Part shown: one piece after another, positions 35,448-44,785 of the stretch
Numbering within the stretch: position 1 is the first letter of the stretch
Layout: each line of letters starts with the position of its first letter
NCBI GenBank assembly: GCA_025356095.1
Contig: JANXUR010000036.1
Span: 1 to 64,000 of the forward strand
Length of the DNA stretch: 64,000 bases
Reading direction: 5' to 3'
DNA from: Acidobacteriaceae bacterium
GTDB taxonomy: Bacteria > Acidobacteriota > Terriglobia > Terriglobales > Acidobacteriaceae
Position numbers and translations under genes: made by a program
Notes under the pieces: model-generated
Databases searched by the model: none
The model's input: only the letters and a program-made list of their open reading frames with translations
Told to the model about the DNA's origin: nothing

Positions 35448-37157
35448 TTGTTACGTGAACTGCGACTCGAACATTACGCCGTGATTGATGACGTGCAGGT
35501 GGAGTTCGGCCCTGGGCTGAACTTGCTGACCGGCGAAACTGGCGCGGGCAAATCCATTCTGATTGACGCACTGGCTCTGCTGCTAGGCGAAAAAGCCTCG
35601 CCCGATGTGGTGCGCCATGGCGCGTCGCGAGCCTTGCTGAGCGCGGTCTTCGAGGGGGAAGGCGACACGGAGCGCAGTGTACATCAGGTGCTTGATGCCA
35701 ACGGCCTCGACTCCGAGGAGGGTTCCGTCATCCTGCGTCGGGAGATTTCGGCAAGTGCGAAGGCGCGTGTGTTCGTCAACAATCAGGCAGCAACCGTGGG
35801 AGTACTGAAGCAGCTCGCCCCTTATCTCGCAAACATCCACGCGCAAAACGAAACGCTGGCGAATTTTGACGGTGCGACTCGTCTTGAACTTCTCGACGAG
35901 GCCGGGGGCTGCTCTACCGAGGCGACGGCGTCTGCCTTCGGGTTGTGGAAGCAACACCGCGACCACATTGCCGAACTGGAGCGCGACGAAAAGGGTCGCC
36001 TGCAACTGCTGGATTTGTGGGCATTCCAGAAGCACGAAATTGAAGAAGCACGCCTGACGGCTGGCGAAGACGACAAGCTGGAAGCCGAAAAGCGGGTGCT
36101 GGCCAACGCCGAAAAGATCTATGCCGCAGCGATGGGTGCCTTTGATCTGCTGTACGAAGGTGAGAATTCGGCGGCGGCTCGGATGCGCGGCGCCATCAAA
36201 CATCTGCAAGAGCTAGCCCGCTTCGAACCGCGTTTTGCCGAGACAGTGCAAGCGCTGGAATCGGCGCGCATTAGCGTTGAGGACGTCGGTTCGTCGCTGC
36301 CAGACTATGCGGGGGGCGTGGAGGCCTCGCCGGAGCGGCTGCAAGAGATTGAAGACCGGCTGGCGCTACTGGACCGGCTGAAGCGCAAGTATGGCCCGCA
36401 CCTGGGGCACGTGATCGCACTGGGCGACGAGATGGCGCTCAAGGTGAGTGAAATGGAGAACAAAGACGAGACGCTGGCTCGTCTGCGTCAGGAGCTGGCG
36501 ACATCCGGCAAGGCTTATCTGCGCGAAGCGTCTGCGCTTTCGGACAAGCGCAGCGATGCGGCACGCAAGCTGGAAAAGCGGGTGGAGGCCGAGACCAACG
36601 ATCTCGCCATGAAGGTGCGTTTTGAGATTGAAGTGCAGCGTTCTGTGGACGAAGCTGCTTGGAGCGCGCGTGGCTGCGATCAAGTGGTTTTCATGATCTC
36701 CACCAACCCCGGTGAGCCGATGCGCCGGTTAGAGGATATTGCCTCGGGCGGGGAACTTTCGCGGGTGATGCTAGCGCTAAAGGTAAGCGTGGAGCAGGTA
36801 AGTACAGCCCAAACAACCGCCAGGAAAAAGAAGAAGTCACCTAGCCAACGCACGCTGGTGTTTGACGAAATTGATACGGGCATCGGGGGCCGGGCGGCGG
36901 AGGCAGTGGGCCGCAAGCTCAAGGAACTCTCGCAGACTGCCCAAATCCTTTGCGTCACCCATTTGCCGCAGATTGCCGCTTTTGCCGACCAGCACTACCA
37001 GATCCAAAAGCTCGAAGTGGTGGGACGAACCCAGACTTCAGTCCGGTTGTTGACGGCTGCGGAACGAACCGAAGAGATTGCCCGCATGTTGAGTGGGGCT
37101 AAACTGACGGAAACGTCGCTCAAACATGCTGAGCAAATGCTCAAGACGGCTCATTGA
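35448..37157 (+). CDS. recN: DNA repair ATPase RecN
   Basis: About 569 residues. The N-terminal Walker A GETGAGKSIL lies near residue 30, and the C-terminal half contains the signature SGGELSRVMLALK and the Walker B LVFDEIDTGIGG. Between them is a coiled-coil arm. RecN is an SMC-like protein that holds DNA ends together in double-strand break repair. The frame opens at 35382. TTG at 35448, preceded by GGAG and matching the family N-terminus (LRELRLEHYAVID), is the likely start. A 224-nt gene-free spacer separates it from ispH. Confidence 0.93.
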   Translation: MLRELRLEHYAVIDDVQVEFGPGLNLLTGETGAGKSILIDALALLLGEKASPDVVRHGASRALLSAVFEGEGDTERSVHQVLDANGLDSEEGSVILRREISASAKARVFVNNQAATVGVLKQLAPYLANIHAQNETLANFDGATRLELLDEAGGCSTEATASAFGLWKQHRDHIAELERDEKGRLQLLDLWAFQKHEIEEARLTAGEDDKLEAEKRVLANAEKIYAAAMGAFDLLYEGENSAAARMRGAIKHLQELARFEPRFAETVQALESARISVEDVGSSLPDYAGGVEASPERLQEIEDRLALLDRLKRKYGPHLGHVIALGDEMALKVSEMENKDETLARLRQELATSGKAYLREASALSDKRSDAARKLEKRVEAETNDLAMKVRFEIEVQRSVDEAAWSARGCDQVVFMISTNPGEPMRRLEDIASGGELSRVMLALKVSVEQVSTAQTTARKKKKSPSQRTLVFDEIDTGIGGRAAEAVGRKLKELSQTAQILCVTHLPQIAAFADQHYQIQKLEVVGRTQTSVRLLTAAERTEEIARMLSGAKLTETSLKHAEQMLKTAH

Positions 37158-37381
37158 TCCGTCTTGAAATCTGCGGAAATGGATGCACCAGCCCGACCTG
37201 GGCAGACTTCGGGAATGTGGCAGCTAAACCGCACGTCCCGCTCCCTGCACCATCCTGCCAACCGCTGCCAAATCCCCTGCATCCAATGGGTTAGCCTGCG
37301 CTCTCGACTTGGGGCAGTCTATCCTAGTAAACTATTGATTCATTTAACTTTGGGGATTCTTTACCCGCACGAGGCCTAGCT

Positions 37382-38365
37382 TTGTCTGATACCGGGAAGA
37401 CCGTCCTATTGCTGAAGCCGCGCGGCTTTTGCGCTGGCGTCGTTCGCGCCATTGATATCGTCCGGATTGCCTTGGAAAAATTCGGGCCACCCATCTACGT
37501 CCGCAAGGAAATTGTGCATAACCGCTTTGTGGTGGAAGACTTACAGAGCAAGGGCGCTATTTTCGTGGACGAGTTGACTGAAGTGCCAGCCGGTGAGCGG
37601 GTCATTTACAGCGCGCACGGGGTTTCTCCAGAGGTACGCGACAATGCCAAGCTGCGCGGTTTGCGGGTGGTGGATGCGACCTGTCCGCTGGTCACCAAAG
37701 TTCACGTGGAAGCAGTGAAGTTCGCCAAGGACGGCAATTCGCTAATCCTGATTGGCCATCGCGATCATGACGAAGTGGTGGGCACGCTAGGCGAAGCGCC
37801 CGAGGTGACGCAGGTGGTGGGTTCCGTCGAAGAAGTGGCCTTGCTACAGGTACCGGACCCCGAACGTATTGCTTATCTGACCCAGACGACGCTGAGCCTA
37901 GACGAATCGGTGAACATCATCGCTGCGTTGCAGGAAAAATTCCCCGAGATTCGTGGCCCGCAGGCCAAGGATATTTGCTACGCGACCGAAAATCGGCAGG
38001 TAGCGGTGAAGCATGTGGCCGAAGAGGCGGATCTGCTGTTGGTGGTGGGTTCAGAGAACTCTTCTAACTCGAACCGGCTGGTGGAAGTCTCGCGCAACTT
38101 GGGTACCAGTTCGTACCTGATTGACAGTTTCAAAGACATTCAGCCGGAGTGGCTGGTTGGGGTAAAGACGGTAGCCCTGACCGCCGGAGCCTCTGCACCG
38201 GAGTGTCTGGTGGAAGAAGTGGTGCAATTTCTGCAAGAACAAAACGGTTTCACCCAAGTGCGGGAAGTGGAAGTGATGCCGGAAAATGTGCGTTTTGGCT
38301 TGCCGCCAGAGATTGTGGAAGCCATTGCCAGCGCACCGGTAGAAACCGCTGTACACGCGGACTAA
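37382..38365 (+). CDS. ispH: 4-hydroxy-3-methylbut-2-enyl diphosphate reductase
   Basis: 327 residues. The three Fe-S ligand cysteines are visible: KPRGFCAGVVRAI (about 15), VDATCPLVTKVH (about 100) and AKDICYATENRQ (about 200). IspH makes IPP and DMAPP at the end of the MEP pathway. Direct adjacency to shc (19 nt) links precursor supply to the hopanoid genes. It starts with TTG. The 37158-37381 spacer before it is AT-rich near 37320-37350 but has no clear promoter. Confidence 0.95.
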   Translation: MSDTGKTVLLLKPRGFCAGVVRAIDIVRIALEKFGPPIYVRKEIVHNRFVVEDLQSKGAIFVDELTEVPAGERVIYSAHGVSPEVRDNAKLRGLRVVDATCPLVTKVHVEAVKFAKDGNSLILIGHRDHDEVVGTLGEAPEVTQVVGSVEEVALLQVPDPERIAYLTQTTLSLDESVNIIAALQEKFPEIRGPQAKDICYATENRQVAVKHVAEEADLLLVVGSENSSNSNRLVEVSRNLGTSSYLIDSFKDIQPEWLVGVKTVALTAGASAPECLVEEVVQFLQEQNGFTQVREVEVMPENVRFGLPPEIVEAIASAPVETAVHAD

Positions 38366-38384
38366 GTCCGAAGGAGTGCATACG

Positions 38385-40370
38385 ATGAGCGAAGCTTTCT
38401 CTCCCTCTCGCCCGCACAGCGAGCGAAAGCAGTCTCCGTGGGAGGCATTGTTGAGAGGCGTGTCCTCGGGCATCGAGAGCGCGCAGAAATATTTGTTCTC
38501 GATTCAGCACGAAGATGGTTACTGGTGCGGTGAGCTGGAAGCCGATACCACGCTTGAGTCCGACTACATCATGCTGCATACCCTGCTGGGCACGGGGAAT
38601 CCGGAACGGTTCCGCAAGGCCTGCAACTGGATTCTTGCCCACCAGAATGAAGACGGCGGTTGGCCGATTTATGAGCTGGGCCCCTCAGAAATCAGCGCCT
38701 CGGTCAAGGCGTATTTCGCACTGAAGCTGAGCGGCTACACGGCTGAGAGTCCAGCGCTGGAACGCGCCCGCCGCAAGATTGTGGCGATGGGCGGCATTAC
38801 TCGCTGCAATACCTATACCAAGATTTATCTGTGCTTCTTCGGCCAGTATGACTATGATGCCGTGCCAGCGATTCCGCCGGAGATGGTGCTGTTTCCGAAC
38901 TGGTTCTGGTTCAACATCTACGAGATGTCCTCGTGGTCGCGCGGCATTTTTATGCCGCTGGCCATCGTCTATGCCAAGAAGCCGTTCAAGAAGATCTCAC
39001 CAGAGATGGCGATTGACGAGCTCTTCGTGGGGGGCAAGGAGAAGGCGAATCTTCATCTGCACTGGGACACTCGCCGCATTGTCAGTTGGCGCAACTTCTT
39101 TCTGGCGGCAGATCGTCTGACCCATTGGCTGGAGCGCTTTCATGTGCGTCCTCTGCGTTCGGTGGCGATCAAGGCGACCGAGAAGTGGATGCTGGAGCGT
39201 TGCGAAAAGAGCGACGGCCTGGGTGCGATTTTCCCAGCCATGATGAACTCGATCATCGCGCTGCGGTGTCTTGGCTATTCGGTGGACGACCCACTCTTCA
39301 TCCGCGCCATGGATGAACTGGAGCAACTTGGAATTGAAGAGGAAGACACCTTCCGGATGCAGCCTTGCAAATCGCCGGTATGGGACTCGGTGTATGCCAT
39401 GTTCGCGTTGAGCGAGAGCGGTGTGGATCGGACGGAGCCCAAGCTGGTGCAGGCCGCCGACTGGGTGTTGAAGAAGCAGGTGACTCACCCCGGCGACTGG
39501 TGCGTCAAGAATCCTGGAGTGGCTCCTGCAGGCTGGTATTTTGAGTTCAACAATGAGTTTTATCCGGATGTGGATGACACCGCGCAGGTTTGCCTCGCGT
39601 TGAACCTGATTGACCATCCCAACGAGCGTTACCAGAGTGATAGCTTGCAGCGGGCGATTGATTGGGTGTTTTCGATGCAGTGCAAGAACGGCGGCTGGGC
39701 TGCGTTCGACAAGGACAACACCAAGATGGTCTTTCAAAATATTCCGTTCGCTGACCACAATGCCATGCTCGATCCGCCGACGGTGGACATTACGGGCCGG
39801 GTGCTGGAGATGCTGGCTGCGCGGGGCTACACCCGCGCCGACAAGCGCATGCGGCGGGCCATAGACTTCATCGTCCGCGAGCAGGAGCAAGACGGTTCGT
39901 GGTTCGGCCGTTGGGGCTGCAACTACGTTTATGGAACCATGCTGTGCCTGCGTGGTTTAGAAGCCATTGGGGTGGATCGCAACGAACCCTACATGCTGCA
40001 AGCGGTGGAGTGGCTGCGCATGGTACAGAATACCGACGGTGGCTGGGGCGAAACGCTGGGTTCGTATGACAACCCGGTGTTGCGCGGCGTAGGGCCAAGC
40101 ACAGCCTCGCAGACGGCGTGGGGCGTGATGGGGCTCGTAGCTTCGGGCGATTTGCGCAGCGAGAGTGTGCACCGCGGAGTGGAATGGCTGCTGAAGAATC
40201 AGTTGCCCAGCGGCTCGTGGAAGGAAGTTCCGTACACGGGTACTGGCTTCCCGCGGGTTTTTTACCTCAAATATCACATGTACGCGGAGTACTTTCCGTT
40301 GCTGGCGCTGGCAGCGTATCGTCGCGCCATGGGCATGGTGGCAGGCAGCGACAGCGCACGCTCGGCGTAA
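38385..40370 (+). CDS. shc: Squalene-hopene cyclase
   Basis: About 661 residues. The catalytic acid motif DVDD is at about residues 395-398 (PDVDDTAQVC), and QW-type repeats such as QNEDGGWPIYE, QCKNGGWAAF, QDGSWFGRWGCNY and QNTDGGWGETL are spread over the two alpha-barrels. It is a monotopic membrane enzyme turning squalene into hop-22(29)-ene (diploptene) and diplopterol. ATG 38385 follows AAGGAG by 8 nt; the in-frame start at 38376 overlaps that site. It is the second gene of the locus. Confidence 0.97.
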   Translation: MSEAFSPSRPHSERKQSPWEALLRGVSSGIESAQKYLFSIQHEDGYWCGELEADTTLESDYIMLHTLLGTGNPERFRKACNWILAHQNEDGGWPIYELGPSEISASVKAYFALKLSGYTAESPALERARRKIVAMGGITRCNTYTKIYLCFFGQYDYDAVPAIPPEMVLFPNWFWFNIYEMSSWSRGIFMPLAIVYAKKPFKKISPEMAIDELFVGGKEKANLHLHWDTRRIVSWRNFFLAADRLTHWLERFHVRPLRSVAIKATEKWMLERCEKSDGLGAIFPAMMNSIIALRCLGYSVDDPLFIRAMDELEQLGIEEEDTFRMQPCKSPVWDSVYAMFALSESGVDRTEPKLVQAADWVLKKQVTHPGDWCVKNPGVAPAGWYFEFNNEFYPDVDDTAQVCLALNLIDHPNERYQSDSLQRAIDWVFSMQCKNGGWAAFDKDNTKMVFQNIPFADHNAMLDPPTVDITGRVLEMLAARGYTRADKRMRRAIDFIVREQEQDGSWFGRWGCNYVYGTMLCLRGLEAIGVDRNEPYMLQAVEWLRMVQNTDGGWGETLGSYDNPVLRGVGPSTASQTAWGVMGLVASGDLRSESVHRGVEWLLKNQLPSGSWKEVPYTGTGFPRVFYLKYHMYAEYFPLLALAAYRRAMGMVAGSDSARSA

Positions 40371-40503
40371 GGAGAGTTCACGGCGCAGGCTGCTTGAGGG
40401 CAGTCTGCGCATTTTCTTGTGGGCGGATGGTGCGACTGAATAGGCAGTGACTGCGAAAAATGAATGGCCGGGTTTGACCGGAGGAGTGCTCAGGCTTCTG
40501 CTC

Positions 40504-41955
40504 ATGATGACAAAGATGCGCCAAAACGAAGAGACCTTGCGGTGGGTGCGACGGTACGTTGCTCCAGTGCTGGTCGGGTGGATGCTTGCTGCAGCGAGCT
40601 TATCTGCGCAGGTGTATCCCACTCCAACTGAGGCCAAGAAGGTTCCACTGCCCACTTCGGTTTGCGCGCCCTGTATTGAGGCTCACATGGAGTTTCTGGC
40701 CAGCGATGCACTCCGTGGCCGGGGTAGCGGCACTGCGGACGAACTCGTCGCGGCCACCTACATCGCGGCGCAGTTGCACGCCTATGGGCTGACGCCTGCA
40801 GGGGACAAGGGCACCTACATTCAGAAAGTAACCATCGTGAAGCGAGGGTTCAGCGCTCCGCCGGAATTGCGGGTCGGTGACGGCAATAAGGCCTCGGTCT
40901 GGCTGCATGGCAAAGATATGCAAGTTCGCATGCTATCGGACGCGGCGTTTGCCGGGCCTTTGCAAAAGCTCGATGCGGCAGCAGAGCCTGCGCTGGTGCA
41001 TCCCGGAGCAGTGGTTTTCGTGACTGGAGACAACACCAAAGTTCGGCATGCCCGGTTTGGGTTCGTCGCTAAGGGCGCATTCGCGGTGCTCTACGAAGGC
41101 ATGGACGACAAGGTGGAAGGCCTGCCGCAGGTGATGCCGCGTCCGGAGGGTACGGCGCTAGAGAAGGGGCATTTCAATCTGATTAGGCTGGGTGCTGCTA
41201 CCGCGACCGCCTTGCAAGCGCTGCCGGATGGGACTTTGCTAACGTTTGGTGGCACATTGAAGCCGGAAGAGCATTCTTCCACATGGAACGCAGTTGGCAT
41301 GATTCCCGGTGGCGACCCGGCGCTGAATCTGGACGCTATCCTGCTGAGCGCGCATCTGGATCACCTTGGCGTGGGCGAGCCGGTGAAGGGTGACGCCATC
41401 TACAACGGAGCGGACGACGATGCTTCGGGCACCACGGCGGTGCTGGAACTGGCGCGGGTGTTGGGTGCAGGGCCAAGGCCCAAGCGCACAATCATCTTTG
41501 CGCTGTTCGGCAGCGAGGAGTCTGGAGGTCTGGGGTCGGATTATTTTGCTAGCCATCCTCCCTTGCCCCTGCAAAACATTGCTATGAATCTGAACTTTGA
41601 AATGATCGGTCGTCCCGACCCGAAATATAAGCCGGATGAACTGTGGCTCACGGGTTGGGAGCGGTCGAATCTGGGGCCGACGCTGGCCGTGCATGGGGCG
41701 AAACTGGTGGCCGACGCGCGGCCTGAGCAAGAGTTCTTTGCCCGGTCGGACAACTATGGCCTCGCGAAGAAAGGCATTGTGGCGCATACCGTCTCCAGCT
41801 TTGGCTTGCACGCGGACTATCACCAACCCAGTGACGACTTGGCAAAGATTGACTTTGACCACATGACGCGAGCGATCGCGAGTATGGTAGAGCCCCTGCA
41901 ATGGCTGGCTAATGCCGACTTTGCGCCCGCATGGAACCCGGGAGGGAAGCCCTAG
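40504..41955 (+). CDS. Secreted M28-family zinc metallopeptidase
   Basis: About 483 residues. A signal peptide ends near LAAASLSAQ. The catalytic domain shows LLSAHLDHLGVG (first ligand), NGADDDASGT (bridging Asp) and LFGSEESGGLGS (catalytic Glu). A PA-like insert precedes this. M28 enzymes are aminopeptidases or glutamate carboxypeptidases acting outside the cytoplasm. No hopanoid role is known for one, yet it sits between shc and hpnA with its stop codon abutting the hpnA start. The start is uncertain (GTG 40447 and ATG 40516 are options). Confidence 0.8.
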   Translation: MMTKMRQNEETLRWVRRYVAPVLVGWMLAAASLSAQVYPTPTEAKKVPLPTSVCAPCIEAHMEFLASDALRGRGSGTADELVAATYIAAQLHAYGLTPAGDKGTYIQKVTIVKRGFSAPPELRVGDGNKASVWLHGKDMQVRMLSDAAFAGPLQKLDAAAEPALVHPGAVVFVTGDNTKVRHARFGFVAKGAFAVLYEGMDDKVEGLPQVMPRPEGTALEKGHFNLIRLGAATATALQALPDGTLLTFGGTLKPEEHSSTWNAVGMIPGGDPALNLDAILLSAHLDHLGVGEPVKGDAIYNGADDDASGTTAVLELARVLGAGPRPKRTIIFALFGSEESGGLGSDYFASHPPLPLQNIAMNLNFEMIGRPDPKYKPDELWLTGWERSNLGPTLAVHGAKLVADARPEQEFFARSDNYGLAKKGIVAHTVSSFGLHADYHQPSDDLAKIDFDHMTRAIASMVEPLQWLANADFAPAWNPGGKP

Positions 41956-42942
41956 GTGAAGGCGTTTGTGACGGGCGCTACGGGCTTTCTGGGTAGTCAT
42001 GTGGCCAAGGTGTTGGCCGAACAGGGCGCGTCCCTACGGTTGCTGGTGCGGGCTACCAGCGACTTGCGGAACATCGCGTCGCTCGCCGCCGAGCACGTAA
42101 CCGGAGATTTGCGGCAGCCGGATTCTCTGCGTCGCGCCATGGCTGGGTGCGATGCCGTTTTTCACGTGGCCGCCGACTACCGCCTGTGGGTGCGCGATCC
42201 GCAGGAGATGTACCGTTCGAACGTGGAAGGGACGCGCGCGATTTTGGCGGCAGCCCGCGAGGCTGGCATTGAGCGCGTCGTTTATACCAGCAGCGTGGCG
42301 ACCATGGGGTTCACTCAGGATGGACCCGTTGTGGACGAAAATTCTCCGGTGTCGCTCGCGAGTATGATTGGTCACTATAAACGGTCGAAGTTTATGGCGG
42401 AGCAAGTGGCAATTGACGCTGCCCGGGCGGGGCAGCAAGTGGTGATCGTAAATCCCACCACGCCAATCGGTGAAGGTGACCTGAAACCCACGCCCACGGG
42501 CCGCATCGTGCTGGACTTCCTGAAGCGCAAATTCCCGGCCTACGTGGATACCGGGCTGAATCTGGTGGATGCCACCGAATGTGCTCGTGGACATCTAATG
42601 GCTTATGAAAAGGCGCGCCCGGGGCAGAGGTATATTTTGGGCGGGGAAGACCTTACACTGAAAGGTTTACTGGATAAGCTGGGCGGAATAACGGGTTTAC
42701 CCTCGCCCACCGTAAAGGTGCCGTTTTTTGTGGCTTTCGGCGCCGCAGTGGTAGATGAAGTCTTTACGGGGTATTTGCGGGGCAGGGAGCCGCGAGCCAC
42801 CATGGAAGCAGTTCGGATGGGTCGGAAGAAGATGTTCGCGTCCTCTGCCAAAGCGGAGCGGGAACTGGGTTGGAAGATGGTGCCAGTGGAAGGTGCATTG
42901 CGGCGCGCTGCCGCGTGGTATCGGGGGAATGGCTATGTGTAG
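41956..42942 (+). CDS. hpnA: Hopanoid-associated NAD-dependent sugar epimerase HpnA
   Basis: 328 residues of extended short-chain dehydrogenase fold. The Rossmann motif is TGATGFLGSHVA, and the catalytic YxxxK is in GHYKRSKF. The sequence around YTSSVATMG and NPTTPIGEGD resembles HpnA. Named for its place in hopanoid clusters, its reaction is not settled. It begins with GTG immediately after the peptidase stop codon (no gap) and overlaps hpnG. These features point to tight co-translation. Confidence 0.88.
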   Translation: MKAFVTGATGFLGSHVAKVLAEQGASLRLLVRATSDLRNIASLAAEHVTGDLRQPDSLRRAMAGCDAVFHVAADYRLWVRDPQEMYRSNVEGTRAILAAAREAGIERVVYTSSVATMGFTQDGPVVDENSPVSLASMIGHYKRSKFMAEQVAIDAARAGQQVVIVNPTTPIGEGDLKPTPTGRIVLDFLKRKFPAYVDTGLNLVDATECARGHLMAYEKARPGQRYILGGEDLTLKGLLDKLGGITGLPSPTVKVPFFVAFGAAVVDEVFTGYLRGREPRATMEAVRMGRKKMFASSAKAERELGWKMVPVEGALRRAAAWYRGNGYV

Positions 42943-43642
42943 AGTTGCGATCCTTACCGCGTTGCCGATGGAGTTGCAGCCGCTGGTAAAGGGTTGGGCC
43001 CGAAGTGTGCGCCGCATGAATGACCGGGATTACACGGTCTACGAGACGCAGGAAGTGGTGGCGATGGCAGGCGGGATGGGCGCGGAAGCCGCGCGGCGGG
43101 CCACTGAAGCCATCATACAGACCTTCGCACCCCATGAAATTATCTCTGCCGGACTGTGTGGGGCGCTAGTGCCCGAGTTGAAAGTGGCGGAAGTTCTTTG
43201 GCCGCGGGTAGTAATGAACTCGCGCGACGGCACCCGGCAAGATCGCAGCGGCGGTTACGGGGTGCTGCTCAGTCATCCGGCCGTGGTTGATTGCGAGGGG
43301 AAAAAATTGTTGGCAACGCAATATGGCGCGCAGATTGTTGACATGGAGGCGTCTGCGGTGGCGAGGGGATGTTCGTGGCGGGTGGTGGACTTCCGGGCGG
43401 TGAAGTCGGTTTCAGACGACCTTCAATTTTCATTGCCGCCGATGGATCGGTTTGTGGGGTCGGAGGGTGAGTTCAAGACTTTCGCCTTTGTGCTGACAAC
43501 GCTGGTGCATCCCACCTGGTGGCTTCCGGTGATTCAACTGGGGCTTAATTCTGCGCGGGCAGCCCGCAGCCTGGCGGAAGCGCTGCGGGTGTATCTTTCC
43601 AACGTGGAAGCCGGACCGGCTCCCACCACGGAGGCAACTTAG
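42935..43642 (+). CDS. hpnG: Adenosylhopane-processing phosphorylase HpnG
   Basis: About 235 residues with a purine nucleoside phosphorylase-like fold: VAILTALPMELQPLV at the start, AGGMGAEAARRATEAI, SAGLCGALVPELKVAE, and QIVDMEASAVARGCS, which holds the base- and ribose-binding residues. In known hopanoid producers HpnG removes adenine from adenosylhopane. The start ATG 42935 follows GGGGG by seven bases and lies in the last 8 bp of hpnA (an earlier ATG lies at 42929). HpnH, its usual partner, is not in this window. Confidence 0.85.
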   Translation: MCRVAILTALPMELQPLVKGWARSVRRMNDRDYTVYETQEVVAMAGGMGAEAARRATEAIIQTFAPHEIISAGLCGALVPELKVAEVLWPRVVMNSRDGTRQDRSGGYGVLLSHPAVVDCEGKKLLATQYGAQIVDMEASAVARGCSWRVVDFRAVKSVSDDLQFSLPPMDRFVGSEGEFKTFAFVLTTLVHPTWWLPVIQLGLNSARAARSLAEALRVYLSNVEAGPAPTTEAT

Positions 43643-43645
43643 ACG

Positions 43646-44785
43646 GTGGACATGACTGATTCCACTCTTCTGGATGTAGCACCTGCGCAGCGCGTGCGGC
43701 CCATTCCTGCCACTATGCTGGCGGCGGTGTACCACGGTGTAAACGACGTGCGACTGGAAACGGTTCCGGTTCCGGTGATTGGCAGGGGCGAGATTCTGCT
43801 GCAAGTGGATACCTGTGGGATTTGCGGCACGGACTTGAAGAAGATTGCCACCGGATCCCACTCCGCACCGCGCATTTTCGGGCATGAAACGGCGGGGACA
43901 GTCGCTGCGGTGGGCGATGGAGTAGTGCGCTTCAAAGTCGGAGACCGGGGAATGGCGTTCCACCACATTCCGTGTCGCGACTGCTTCTATTGCCAGCGCA
44001 AAGTGTTTGCGCAGTGCCCCACCTACAAGAAGGTAGGATGTACGGCTGGGTTTGAGCCTAGCGGCGGCGGCTTCGCGGAATACGTTCGCGTAATGGATTG
44101 GATCGTGAGCGACGGTGGAGTGGTGCCCATTCCCGACGAAGTGAGCTTCGAGCAGGCTTGTTTCGTGGAACCGGCGAATACCTGCATCAAAGGGATTATG
44201 AGCATGGGGCTGCAAGCCGGAGATCAGGTGCTGGTGATTGGGCAAGGGCCCATCGGTATCATGCTCTCGGTTTTGGCGCGGCGGGCGGGTGCCCGTGTAA
44301 TAACTTCCGACCTTTACTCGCAAAGACTTACAATGGCTGAAAGGGAATTTGGTCTCGGCTGTCATGTGGATGCCTCGCGAGAGGATACGGTGTCGCGCGT
44401 TCGCGAATGGACGGATGGCCGTGGTGCCGATGCTGCGATTCTTGCAGTTGCCGGAAACAGCCTGATACAAGTTGCACTGGATGCAGTACGGCCGGGCGGT
44501 AAAGTGATGTTGTTTGCACAAACGCAGCGCAGCGAGGCCACCATTGACCCTTCTGCGGTTTGCGTGGACGAAAAGACGCTGCTGGGCTCCTATAGCGCGT
44601 CGGTGGATTTACAGGACGACTCTGTTCGATTTGTGTTCAGCCGAGAGATGAATCTCGAACGGCTGATCAGTCACCGTTATTCCCTCACCGATGCAGTAGA
44701 GGCTTTGCGCGTAGCGGCACATCCGCAACCGGACACACTGAAGATCGTGATCCAGCCGGGACTGACCGCGAAAGGAAGTGCTTAG
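43646..44785 (+). CDS. Zinc-dependent medium-chain dehydrogenase 1 in hopanoid operon
   Basis: 379 residues. Catalytic zinc motifs: CGICGTD and GHETAG. Structural zinc cysteines: CRDCFYCQRKVFAQC. The Rossmann motif GQGPIGIMLS follows. It resembles threonine/sorbitol-type alcohol dehydrogenases. The substrate is not evident. It sits between hpnG and hpnC, with GGAGG 11 nt before a GTG start. A plausible job is oxidoreduction of the sugar part of a ribosylhopane; this is inference only. It is followed at once by a second dehydrogenase. Confidence 0.8.
   Translation: MDMTDSTLLDVAPAQRVRPIPATMLAAVYHGVNDVRLETVPVPVIGRGEILLQVDTCGICGTDLKKIATGSHSAPRIFGHETAGTVAAVGDGVVRFKVGDRGMAFHHIPCRDCFYCQRKVFAQCPTYKKVGCTAGFEPSGGGFAEYVRVMDWIVSDGGVVPIPDEVSFEQACFVEPANTCIKGIMSMGLQAGDQVLVIGQGPIGIMLSVLARRAGARVITSDLYSQRLTMAEREFGLGCHVDASREDTVSRVREWTDGRGADAAILAVAGNSLIQVALDAVRPGGKVMLFAQTQRSEATIDPSAVCVDEKTLLGSYSASVDLQDDSVRFVFSREMNLERLISHRYSLTDAVEALRVAAHPQPDTLKIVIQPGLTAKGSA

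Noticed and set aside
42755-42934. Upstream extension of hpnG inside hpnA
   Set aside because: The frame is open but overlaps hpnA codons for 180 bases, and the phosphorylase fold begins at 42935, next to a ribosome-binding site.
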